From Flavobacteriales bacterium UBA1959 (GTDB lineage: Bacteria; Bacteroidota; Bacteroidia; Flavobacteriales_D; Sanyastnellaceae), in assembly GCA_002336085.1 (NCBI GenBank), contig DDEH01000059.1, positions 1 through 7,247 on the forward strand: 7,247 bases of DNA, written 5' to 3'. The translations under genes and the position numbers were made by a program. Below the pieces are notes generated by a model that was given only the letters and a program-made list of their open reading frames with translations, made no database searches and was not told where the DNA came from. Positions 1 through 6,817 of the stretch are shown piece after piece; position 1 is the stretch's first letter, and the number at the start of each line of letters is the position of its first letter.

Positions 1-21
1 AAAATCGAAAAAGACTGGTAA
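1..21 (+). CDS. C-terminal tail of an upstream gene, probably batC (partial)
   Basis: Reading from base 1 gives six codons (KIEKDW) and a TAA stop at 19-21, one base before the batD start. Bacteroidota BatC proteins (TPR proteins encoded just before batD) commonly have a lysine-rich C-terminus of this style, and the gene order batC-batD-batE is the usual one. The identification rests on context and a six-residue tail only, so it is tentative. The single-base gap to batD would favour translational coupling. Confidence 0.5.
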   Translation, partial: KIEKDW

Positions 22-22
22 C

Positions 23-1747
23 ATGTGGACCACCTCATCCCTGCAAACCCTATTGTTGAGCGTTGTTTTTACAATGTCCACGTTTGCCTTGGCCATCGGC
101 CAAGAGTCATTCAATATCACGGTAAATAAGAATCCCGTTCGCACAGGGGAAACGCTTCAGCTGAGCCTTTCCATGAAAAATATTCGATTGAACGTTTCTG
201 CCCCAAAAATTAAGGGGCTAAAGCTGTTGGGAGGGCCAAGTACATCTCAAAACAATTCTTGGGTGAATGGAGTGAGTGCATCGGAAATAAAATACACTTA
301 CAACTACCTCGTTCAGTCTTCCGAGAGCATCAATGTACCGAGCTATCAAGCTGATGGCAGCACCGGAAAACTAAAGAGTAATGCGTTTACGATAAAGGTT
401 TTACCGCGTTCAGCTCCGCAAAACAAACAGCAAGGATTGGGAGAGTTGGCCTGCGTGGTTGAGCTATCAAAACAAACCGCTTTCGTTGGCGAGGCAATTG
501 TCGCATCTTTTAAGATATATAACCGCGCTAACAACCTCGACGTGAGGGAGTACAATATTCCTGAAATGGCCGGCTTCTGGACAGAGCAGATTGAAATGGC
601 CGATGCACGGTGGGAGCCCGAAGTATTGGAAGGCAGACGCTACAACGTTGCGACAGTTCGAAAGGTGGTCTTGTTCCCACAAAAAACAGGAGAAATCGTC
701 ATCGATGGTTTTGACCTTATCGGATACAAACGCACCTCATTTTTTGACGGAAAAAATGTGAGTGTACAGGCCAAACCTGTTAAAGTTCGAGTGAAGCCTC
801 TACCGGAACCGCTGCCAAACAGCATGATTGGCGCCTTCAATCGCTTTCGCCTTCAACTGAAGCAGAGTGCGACCGAATGCGCAACGAATGAAGCGCTCAC
901 AGTAGAATACGTATACACCGGCGATGGAAACCTCAAATTCATTCAAGAACCCAAATTGAAATGGCCTGGAGAATTCGAAGTGTATGACCCCGAAACCATT
1001 GACCAAATCAAGGTGTCAAGCAACGGAGAATCGGGATCACGGACCTTTCGCTTTGTAGTCATCCCTCGTGCCCCAGGCGAGTACTTGCTTCCATCCCCTG
1101 AAGGCGAATGGTTCAATCTTCGCAGCCGCGTCTACACAGCTTTGCCCATTGCAAAAAACAGCATCACCGTCAAGCGCGGAAGCGCCAATGCCAATGCGGG
1201 GCTGAGCTACAATTCAAAAACAGATATCCAAGTACTGAATCAAGACATTCGATTCATTACCACGGAATGGAAAGGGTGTGGAATTGATCGCAACCGATGG
1301 CAATCATCACTGCCGCTTTCTACCGGTTGGTTATTGGCAGGCCCTTCGATTCTGGCATTGGCCTTCGCAAGCAAACGACGACGAGAAGAAGATGCCAAGA
1401 ACCCATTTAAATCGCGGCAACGAAAAGCCAAAGCCACAGTTAGAAATGAATTGCACTCCGCTAAAAAACAGTTGAGCAAACCCGAGCTGTTCTTTCCTGC
1501 ACTCGGACAAGGAGTAGAGCAGTACCTATTGTCTAAATTGACCTGGTCATCAAGCCAATACCAACGGGATGACATTCTTGAAGCATTAGAGAATAAAGCT
1601 CCTGAAACGGTAAGACAATGGAAGACACTGCTCGATCAACTTGACATGGCGCGGTATGCACCCGGATCAATACCCGAACCTCAGGAGATGTTAACCTTAG
1701 CCGAACAACTCGTTGAACAAACTGAAAAGTCATGGAGAAAAAGCTAA
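23..1747 (+). CDS. batD: BatD, oxygen-tolerance (aerotolerance) membrane protein
   Basis: The 574-residue protein has the architecture of the BatD family. A Sec signal peptide covers about residues 1-27 (hydrophobic LLLSVVF core, likely cut near AIGQ/E). A long extracytoplasmic part of repeated beta-sandwich segments follows, about 30-425. A single membrane helix lies at about 432-450, ended by KRRRE, and a cytoplasmic tail of about 120 residues rich in K, Q and E closes the protein. Family-like stretches include the 'GAFNRF...TGDGNLKFIQEPKL' block (about 270-311), the 'YDPE' that follows, and the 'VIPRAPGEY' strand (about 346-354). BatD works in the Bat system, where MoxR and the VWA proteins BatA/BatB act at the inner membrane. 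The system was first linked to oxygen tolerance in Bacteroides fragilis, but its biochemical role is not settled. The ATG at 23 is chosen because it immediately precedes the signal peptide and follows the upstream stop by one base. The end overlaps batE by 16 bp. The gene looks intact. Confidence 0.9.
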   Translation: MWTTSSLQTLLLSVVFTMSTFALAIGQESFNITVNKNPVRTGETLQLSLSMKNIRLNVSAPKIKGLKLLGGPSTSQNNSWVNGVSASEIKYTYNYLVQSSESINVPSYQADGSTGKLKSNAFTIKVLPRSAPQNKQQGLGELACVVELSKQTAFVGEAIVASFKIYNRANNLDVREYNIPEMAGFWTEQIEMADARWEPEVLEGRRYNVATVRKVVLFPQKTGEIVIDGFDLIGYKRTSFFDGKNVSVQAKPVKVRVKPLPEPLPNSMIGAFNRFRLQLKQSATECATNEALTVEYVYTGDGNLKFIQEPKLKWPGEFEVYDPETIDQIKVSSNGESGSRTFRFVVIPRAPGEYLLPSPEGEWFNLRSRVYTALPIAKNSITVKRGSANANAGLSYNSKTDIQVLNQDIRFITTEWKGCGIDRNRWQSSLPLSTGWLLAGPSILALAFASKRRREEDAKNPFKSRQRKAKATVRNELHSAKKQLSKPELFFPALGQGVEQYLLSKLTWSSSQYQRDDILEALENKAPETVRQWKTLLDQLDMARYAPGSIPEPQEMLTLAEQLVEQTEKSWRKS

Positions 1748-2529
1748 AGAGACATTGCCAAACATGGACGAACACTGCCTTTGTTGCAGTGATTGTTCTT
1801 GGGTCTTTGAGCCATGCAAGGGGGCAAACAGAAGCCATCTATAAGGCACAATTTGACTCTGCAAATGAGGCCTACGCGAGAGGAGAATTTGACCTTGCTC
1901 AGACGGGGTATCAAACCGTTTTGAATGATCGCGTGCACTTCGAAGCCGAGTTCAATCTTGGAAACGCATTCTTCAAACAACAGAAATATGGCTTGGCAAT
2001 ACTTCACTACGAACGAGCACGCCAATTGACCCCGGGCCATGAAGATTTAGGAACCAATTTAATCTTGGCCAATTCGCAAATCAGCGACAGAATTGAGGCC
2101 CTTCCTACCGCCGGAATTTCCGAACTATGGCAGGGCGTCGTAGCTCCTGGCCGTTATATAATCTGGCAGCGGTTAATGATCGCATTCTGGACATTCGGAT
2201 TCATCGCTTTGGCAGCGCGAATCTTTGCTAATAATCTTGGAAACCGCCGAATATGGGGCACCGTTGGAACCTCTTTTTTGGTGATGGGCATTGCATTTTC
2301 GTGCCTATCATGGGCCGCATTAAACCGAATCACCAATGATCAATCCGCCATCGTACTCGTCGGAGAATCCCCGGTAAGAAGTCAGCCCGGATTAACCGGC
2401 TTGACTCTCTTTATGGTGCACGAAGGAACCAAAATTTCCATTGTGCAAAAAGAAGAGCAATTCACAAAAATCGAACTTCCCAACGGCAATGTAGGTTGGA
2501 TCGAATCCAAAGACATGGAAGCGATTTGA
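1732..2529 (+). CDS. batE: BatE, TPR and SH3-like aerotolerance protein
   Basis: The 265-residue protein has the full BatE layout. A basic N-terminus (KKLKRH) and hydrophobic core (about 15-27) form a signal peptide ending near HARGQ. Two tetratricopeptide repeats follow at about 36-69 and 70-103 ('ANEAYARGEFDLAQTGYQ', 'FNLGNAFFKQQKYGLAILHYERA'). Two membrane helices lie at about 145-163 and 174-196. A C-terminal SH3-like domain covers about 205-263, with the typical 'VRSQPG' start and 'GNVGWIESKDMEAI' end. The TPRs suggest a protein-interaction role with the other Bat proteins, and the SH3 part may bind wall or protein ligands; both are family-level inferences. The ATG at 1732 lies inside the end of batD in a different frame. 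It is the start that gives a complete signal peptide, and the overlap implies coupled translation. batE is probably the last gene of the operon because the next gene is on the opposite strand. Confidence 0.9.
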   Translation: MEKKLKRHCQTWTNTAFVAVIVLGSLSHARGQTEAIYKAQFDSANEAYARGEFDLAQTGYQTVLNDRVHFEAEFNLGNAFFKQQKYGLAILHYERARQLTPGHEDLGTNLILANSQISDRIEALPTAGISELWQGVVAPGRYIIWQRLMIAFWTFGFIALAARIFANNLGNRRIWGTVGTSFLVMGIAFSCLSWAALNRITNDQSAIVLVGESPVRSQPGLTGLTLFMVHEGTKISIVQKEEQFTKIELPNGNVGWIESKDMEAI

Positions 2530-2550
2530 AAAACTCCAAGGCGTGACGAC

Positions 2551-5500
2551 TTATTTTACAACTTCCATGGACCACTGGTCCTTCACACCGGAAGCGTTCC
2601 AACCTGATACCTGGTAAATACCTGCTGACCAGCCCTTTACAGTTAATTGACATTGTCCCGAACCATCCGCACGTGATTCATGCATCAATTTTCCAGAAAT
2701 CGCACCAAATACCCGGACTGTTGACCCGGGCATCCAGCCTCGAATCGTCGCGTTTGTAGTCGCCGGATTAGGAAAACCCGTCACAATCGACGGTGCCACC
2801 TCCGAAATATTTTCCGGCTGGGCTAAATCGTATAGAATGATGTCGTCCAGTGCAGCCTCAATCAATGATCCTCCATCCAAGTACTCCCCAATTGTCGTGC
2901 TATCCGATGCGATAAATCGCATTTGAAATGCATCTGTTGGCTCAATGACATCTGCTACGCGGAAAGCCATTCGCCGCCACGAAATATCCTGTTGTAGAGT
3001 GTTTTCAAGATACTGCCACGATGAACCTCCATCATTTGAGATTTCTACTTGCCACCAATCAGAAGCGGGGTTTGCCCCAGATGCCGGAGCGTTGGCGTAC
3101 CATCGCCAGTAACTCATAACCGGATTCTCGTAAGAAGAAAGATCGATAACCGGAGAAACCAAAGTCGTTTTACCGGCGTCCACATCGTTGGCTCCAATGC
3201 CATCGTTGACTCCAGGATTCAAACCTGTAATAAAGGCATAGCCAGCAAGTCCAATAGTATGGTCTGAGGTTGGTGCAACAATGGACGAAGGATCATTTGC
3301 TTCGGCATAAGACCCAACAGGAATAGATTCTTCCCAAATTCCTGTAGTGGCATTGTCTATACCTGGAAGACCTGTTGTCCAACCTCCAAAATCTGAATAT
3401 TCGTCTGAATCGTTCACCAATACCGGCTCCACTCCTACCAGTATAAAGTTGGGCAAATTTGGATAAGGTGCATTGGCCGAAGCAAATGGAGTGACCGCAG
3501 CAATTCCTCCAAAGTCATCCGTTATCCCCATATAATATGCAATCACAGTGCCTTCCTCTTGTGCTGGAATGGAGGCTGTAAACGTTGAAGTCCCATCTTC
3601 ATTTCCCATCTCCACTTCGGTCCATTCACCTCCCGCTTCCGTCTGGTACCAAAGGCGCACGGCATCAAAGTACAAGTTGTAAGGAAAGACAATATCCGCC
3701 TCCGCTTCAATGACTAGAACTTCCTCTGCAGCTGCAAATTCAATCGGTGCGTGATCAATTTCGGCGTAAGAGAAAACCGAAATGCCATGAAGATCAAAGC
3801 CTTCAACAATGGCCGCTGCATTGGGGGTCCCATTCGACAAATCTCCGTCGTCATCGTCTGCTTGCAAAGCGTCAATCAAAACATCTGTGTACGCCTGGCC
3901 CTCGTTGCCGTTTTGAACAGTCGCTTGCAAGCCAGGGTATGCATCAATGAAAAGCGCCATTGTTGCTTCCCAATCTGCACCCATGAGCAAGTGAGTATCA
4001 TACCAGGCACCACAAATAATCTCGCCATCGGCGTGTACTTCGCCAACCAAATCCTCAGGGTAAACCTTGGGTTCGGCATCATACTTCCGAATACCATCTT
4101 CATTGTCCGTGTAGAATCCTTTGCCTATTTCTGCGATATCTCCCAAGCTCATCGCCCAAAAATCAGCGTACCCCTCGTTCATGGCGCCATTGTTGAAGCC
4201 AGCGCCAAGCGAGTTGTAGTAATAATCGTTGATGCCATGTCCATATTCATGCCAAACAACATCGGCAATCAAAGAGGTGGGATTGCATCCGCCACCAGCA
4301 TCATAAAAATTAACGCTAACGCCATCATAAAACGCATTGCATTCTCCTTCTATATCAATGTTCGTCGTCATGGAGAAATCCAAGCCTGTAAACGACGGCA
4401 AATGAACTTTCATATGCTCATGCATCAATGTCACAGAGCGATAGGCCGATCGTTCCTTAACATTGCCCAAATCATCCAAGTTCAAGTTATTGTAACCGTC
4501 TTCTAGCATCACGCCCAACTGAGGAGTGTTTCCATTGGTGTATACCGTACTCCATGAACCTGAAAGTTGAACTGGCGTGAATTGTGAGCCAGAGGCATCG
4601 CTGATGAACCCACCGTCCATATCCGTGGTCACTGCCCCACCTGGTATTGGCAAAAACAAAAGTGGGAGCGGAAGCTCTTGTGCCACCTCATAAGGATACA
4701 TTTCGTTCACAGTGGATTGCACCACGCCGCTTATCACTAGTGCTTCTGTCGGTCGGTCCAAACCCATCCGATTCACAACACGTTCAGGTTTGGTCTCAGA
4801 TGAAGGCATGCTAATCCGCCCATCAATGTGAACCACACGGTTTTGTCGCATGAGCAATTCTCCGGTGTGAACATCCACCCATGTTTCATAACGCCTTGGA
4901 ATGGCCCCTACTCGACCATTGATGAAAATAATTTGCGCCAAATGCCAATCCAATTCGTTCTGGATGCCTTGTGTAGGGACCAAACGTAAATCGCTCCATT
5001 CAGGCGTGCTCCACTCGTCAAGTTCAATGCCAAAGGAGGCCGCCTCTTGGATGGCCGTTGGTGAGAGTTCGTCCCCCACAGGCATGTTTACATTGCGGAA
5101 CCAATCCGCCCCCCACATGACAAGTTGATCATTCCACCATTTTGTCACTATTCGTCCCCCCTCAACCTCAACGCCGTTGATTGTTTGTTGGGCAAAGGCC
5201 CATTTGTGACGGCCCGAAGTGGTTTGCGTGATCCATTCTCCGCTAAATTCCACTCCAAAAGAAGTCAAATCATCAGCAACAAATTGAGCCGCTTTTTGAG
5301 CCACATCTGCACCTTGAATTTGAAGTGCCGGACCAAATGCACGATGCGGAAGCCCTGTTGCACTGCTCATGACTGCTTTCCATTTGGGATGTTGTGTCGA
5401 CCATGCGGTCCAATACGATTGCTGGCGCAATAGAACTTGCTGTTGGTCCTGCGGCATTTCACCAATGACATCCAATCTAATTTCAAAAGGATCTAGTGAA

Positions 5501-5595
5501 GCAATCGGGTCATGCGTGGAAAAACCTTGACCCTGAGAAAAAGAAACCAAAGCCACGGCCAAAAAAGCTACCAAAATGAGTGTGCGATAAAACAT
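2551..5595 (-). CDS. Secreted M36 (fungalysin)-like zinc metalloprotease with T9SS C-terminal sorting domain
   Basis: A large multidomain exoprotease. Residue numbers count from the upstream in-frame ATG at 5652; the preferred start is Met20 (5595), because MFYRTLILVAFLAVALVSFS then begins a normal signal peptide. An FTP/PepSY-like inhibitory propeptide spans about 95-270. A carboxypeptidase-regulatory-like beta module covers about 305-360. The catalytic core is about 365-625: zinc ligands H468 and H472 with general base E469 in HEYGH, third ligand E493 in NEGYAD 21 residues later, and H540 in EVHADGE as candidate catalytic His. The core ends in a probable calcium-binding run DDDDGD (599-604) followed by SNGTPN. 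A beta module follows at about 635-725, then a MAM/jelly-roll-like domain at about 750-943. The C-terminus (about 955-1033, from 'GFPNPATTNATI' to 'WSMEVVK') is a type A T9SS sorting domain, so the enzyme should cross the outer membrane and be released or anchored. The expected role is protein degradation outside the cell after propeptide removal. All recognised zinc-site residues are present. The exact family could be M36 or an M36-like subgroup. Confidence 0.85.
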   Translation of the reverse strand: MFYRTLILVAFLAVALVSFSQGQGFSTHDPIASLDPFEIRLDVIGEMPQDQQQVLLRQQSYWTAWSTQHPKWKAVMSSATGLPHRAFGPALQIQGADVAQKAAQFVADDLTSFGVEFSGEWITQTTSGRHKWAFAQQTINGVEVEGGRIVTKWWNDQLVMWGADWFRNVNMPVGDELSPTAIQEAASFGIELDEWSTPEWSDLRLVPTQGIQNELDWHLAQIIFINGRVGAIPRRYETWVDVHTGELLMRQNRVVHIDGRISMPSSETKPERVVNRMGLDRPTEALVISGVVQSTVNEMYPYEVAQELPLPLLFLPIPGGAVTTDMDGGFISDASGSQFTPVQLSGSWSTVYTNGNTPQLGVMLEDGYNNLNLDDLGNVKERSAYRSVTLMHEHMKVHLPSFTGLDFSMTTNIDIEGECNAFYDGVSVNFYDAGGGCNPTSLIADVVWHEYGHGINDYYYNSLGAGFNNGAMNEGYADFWAMSLGDIAEIGKGFYTDNEDGIRKYDAEPKVYPEDLVGEVHADGEIICGAWYDTHLLMGADWEATMALFIDAYPGLQATVQNGNEGQAYTDVLIDALQADDDDGDLSNGTPNAAAIVEGFDLHGISVFSYAEIDHAPIEFAAAEEVLVIEAEADIVFPYNLYFDAVRLWYQTEAGGEWTEVEMGNEDGTSTFTASIPAQEEGTVIAYYMGITDDFGGIAAVTPFASANAPYPNLPNFILVGVEPVLVNDSDEYSDFGGWTTGLPGIDNATTGIWEESIPVGSYAEANDPSSIVAPTSDHTIGLAGYAFITGLNPGVNDGIGANDVDAGKTTLVSPVIDLSSYENPVMSYWRWYANAPASGANPASDWWQVEISNDGGSSWQYLENTLQQDISWRRMAFRVADVIEPTDAFQMRFIASDSTTIGEYLDGGSLIEAALDDIILYDLAQPENISEVAPSIVTGFPNPATTNATIRGWMPGSTVRVFGAISGKLMHESRADGSGQCQLTVKGWSAGIYQVSGWNASGVKDQWSMEVVK
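2569..2581. repeat. Short perfect inverted repeat near the protease 3' end
   Basis: Six-base arms GGACCA and TGGTCC flank one central base. It lies inside the last codons of the protease gene and about 40 bases past the batE stop. No T-tract follows on either strand, so it is not a standard intrinsic terminator. It could weakly stall or stabilise the 3' end of the batE transcript, or be chance. Confidence 0.25.
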
Positions 5596-5667
5596 GGGTT
5601 CAATTTGAGATGAAGTGAACGAGAACTGCAAATAAAACCACTTGTTTCGCATCTTTGTTGCTTCTTC
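5596..5667. promoter_or_regulatory. 72-bp divergent intergenic region between the protease and the DUF3089 lipoprotein
   Basis: This gap lies between the preferred protease start (5595, -) and the hydrolase start (5668, +), so it should carry both promoters. On the minus strand, TTTATTTG (bases 5636 to 5629) matches five of the six fixed positions of the Bacteroidota -7 element TAnnTTTG. It would give a leader of about 25-30 bases to Met20. On the plus strand, CATCTTTG (5650-5657) also matches five of six, but would leave only a very short leader. I found no good -33 TTG at proper spacing for either. No Shine-Dalgarno sequence is visible before either start, which is normal for this phylum. 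Confidence 0.4.
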
Positions 5668-6699
5668 ATGAATAATCTCAGAAAAAATTATACAGGCTTC
5701 ATCATTTTGATCACAGGATTCTGTTTGATCTCGTGCGATTCAGAACTTCAAAAGCCGGAGGATCTGACTTGGAATGAGCACCGCGAGCCGCAGTATACCA
5801 GTGACCAAGACTGGGCTGCATTGCCCGGACGCAAGGAGCGCGCGGATGAATTGCCCAAGCATCTTCCCGATGATGCTATGATTTATGACGAAGAAGAGCT
5901 ACCTGTGGATGTGTTTTTTGTTTACCCCACCCAGTACTTCGAAGGCGAATGGTGGAATGCATCACTGGAGGATGAAGCCATTAATCGAGTAACCGATGAC
6001 TACCCCATGCGCCTGCAAGCGAGCGCTTTTCAGATGGGAGGCAGGTTGTACGCACCGCGGTACCGTCAAGCGCACATCGGCGTCTTTACTTGGCAAGACA
6101 GCACTAGCTATTCTTCACTAGAACTGGCCTATGCAGATGTTAAAGCTGCGTTTGAGCACTACCTCGAGCATTGGAACAACGGTCGAAAGATTATTCTAGC
6201 CGGCCACAGCCAAGGAAGCTGGCACCTCAGGTGGTTGTTGCAAGAATTCTTTGACGGTCAACCGCTTCAATCGCAGCTTATCGCTGCCTACGGACCGGGA
6301 TTTGATTGGTATGCCTCAGATTTTCAAAATATTCCTCCGTGTACATCCCCCGCAGAAGTAGGGTGCGTGTGCTCATGGATGACCTACGGCGGAACGTATA
6401 GGCCGGATTGGTTGGGATACAAAAATGAAGAGTCTATCTGTACACATCCCGTCACTTGGACGGCAGATTCGGCATGCAATTTGAAAAGCGATCATGCAGG
6501 CGTGGTTCTCTCTAAAATGAAGTTTTCCCATGAGCAATCGCTTGTGGCATGCATTAATGAGGGTATTTTAAGCTTATCTGAACCTGACGTGCCGTTTGGC
6601 AAACGGCTGCAGCGTGAAAACTGGCATATTGGTGATATCAATCTATTTTGGCTCAACATCCGCTCGAATGCTCGACAAAGAGCTTTGGCAGGTCTTTAG
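5668..6699 (+). CDS. DUF3089 family alpha/beta-hydrolase lipoprotein
   Basis: The 343-residue protein matches the DUF3089 family along its length. It begins with a lipoprotein signal peptide: hydrophobic residues 10-21, then lipobox L20-I21-S22-C23. The acidic DSE after the cysteine would be compatible with export to the outer surface in Bacteroidota, though this is uncertain. Family blocks are 'VDVFFVYPTQY' (about 80-90), 'LQASAFQMGGRLYAPRYRQA' (about 116-135), 'YADVKAAFEHYLEHWNNGR' (about 155-173), and the nucleophile elbow GHSQG with Ser181. Further blocks are 'IPPCTSPAEVGCVCSW' (222-237), 'HPVTW' (260-264), and the end block 'NWHIGDINLFWLNIR' (318-332), whose His320 is the likely catalytic histidine. 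The acidic triad member is not certain; D267 after HPVTW is one candidate. The family substrate is unknown, and ester or lipid hydrolysis is an inference from the fold. The mature part has six more cysteines (225, 233, 235, 258, 270, 295), which could form disulfides outside the cytoplasm. The first ATG is used because it gives a complete lipoprotein signal. Confidence 0.85.
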   Translation: MNNLRKNYTGFIILITGFCLISCDSELQKPEDLTWNEHREPQYTSDQDWAALPGRKERADELPKHLPDDAMIYDEEELPVDVFFVYPTQYFEGEWWNASLEDEAINRVTDDYPMRLQASAFQMGGRLYAPRYRQAHIGVFTWQDSTSYSSLELAYADVKAAFEHYLEHWNNGRKIILAGHSQGSWHLRWLLQEFFDGQPLQSQLIAAYGPGFDWYASDFQNIPPCTSPAEVGCVCSWMTYGGTYRPDWLGYKNEESICTHPVTWTADSACNLKSDHAGVVLSKMKFSHEQSLVACINEGILSLSEPDVPFGKRLQRENWHIGDINLFWLNIRSNARQRALAGL

Positions 6700-6737
6700 A
6701 AAAGAGAATTTCAAGCTAAGAAGCTACTTTGCAACGA

Positions 6738-6766
6738 CTAATAGCCAGTTATCTTCGGCTAATTAG
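6738..6766 (+). terminator. Terminator-like hairpin after the DUF3089 gene
   Basis: CTAATAGCC (6738-6746) pairs with GGCT-A-ATTAG (6757-6766), giving nine base pairs with one bulged A and a ten-base loop. It lies 39 bases past the hydrolase stop. A T-rich stretch follows (about 6771-6788) but begins several bases after the stem, so the fit to an intrinsic terminator is imperfect. It sits in the 118-bp spacer 6700-6817, in which I see no gene. Confidence 0.4.
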
Positions 6767-6787
6767 CGAATTTGAATTTGTTTTTGT

Positions 6788-6795
6788 TATCTTTA
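6788..6795 (+). promoter_or_regulatory. Candidate -7 promoter element for the collagen-like gene
   Basis: TATCTTTA matches five of the six fixed positions of the Bacteroidota -7 consensus TAnnTTTG and lies 22 bases before the ATG at 6818. TTTG copies at 6771-6774 and 6777-6780 are closer than the normal -33 spacing, so only the -7 half is supported. Confidence 0.3.
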
Positions 6796-6817
6796 GCTCA
6801 ATCAAAGTTGCACTTGA

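Noticed and set aside
1732..1747. Possible programmed frameshift joining batD to batE at the A-rich overlap
   Set aside because: The run has only five A residues and no proper slippery heptamer, and batE has its own complete signal peptide, so separate translation with coupling is the simpler reading.
1240..1838. Minus-strand open frames of about 100-110 codons over the batD end and the batD/batE junction
   Set aside because: They lie wholly antisense to well-supported genes, and their products show no family features.
3751..4506. A 251-codon open frame on the plus strand inside the protease gene
   Set aside because: It is antisense to the zinc-binding core of a clearly real protease, its product is rich in Ile, Val and Asn with no recognisable domain or signal, and it is best explained as a shadow of the other strand's codon use.
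5125..5433. A 102-codon plus-strand frame opposite the protease propeptide
   Set aside because: The minus-strand frame carries a coherent propeptide domain, while the plus-strand product is cysteine-rich, low in structure signals and unrecognisable.
5596..5652. The 19-residue N-terminal extension of the protease as part of the protein
   Set aside because: It is not signal-like, would leave almost no room for promoters, and a complete signal peptide begins at Met20. It is kept as a less likely alternative.
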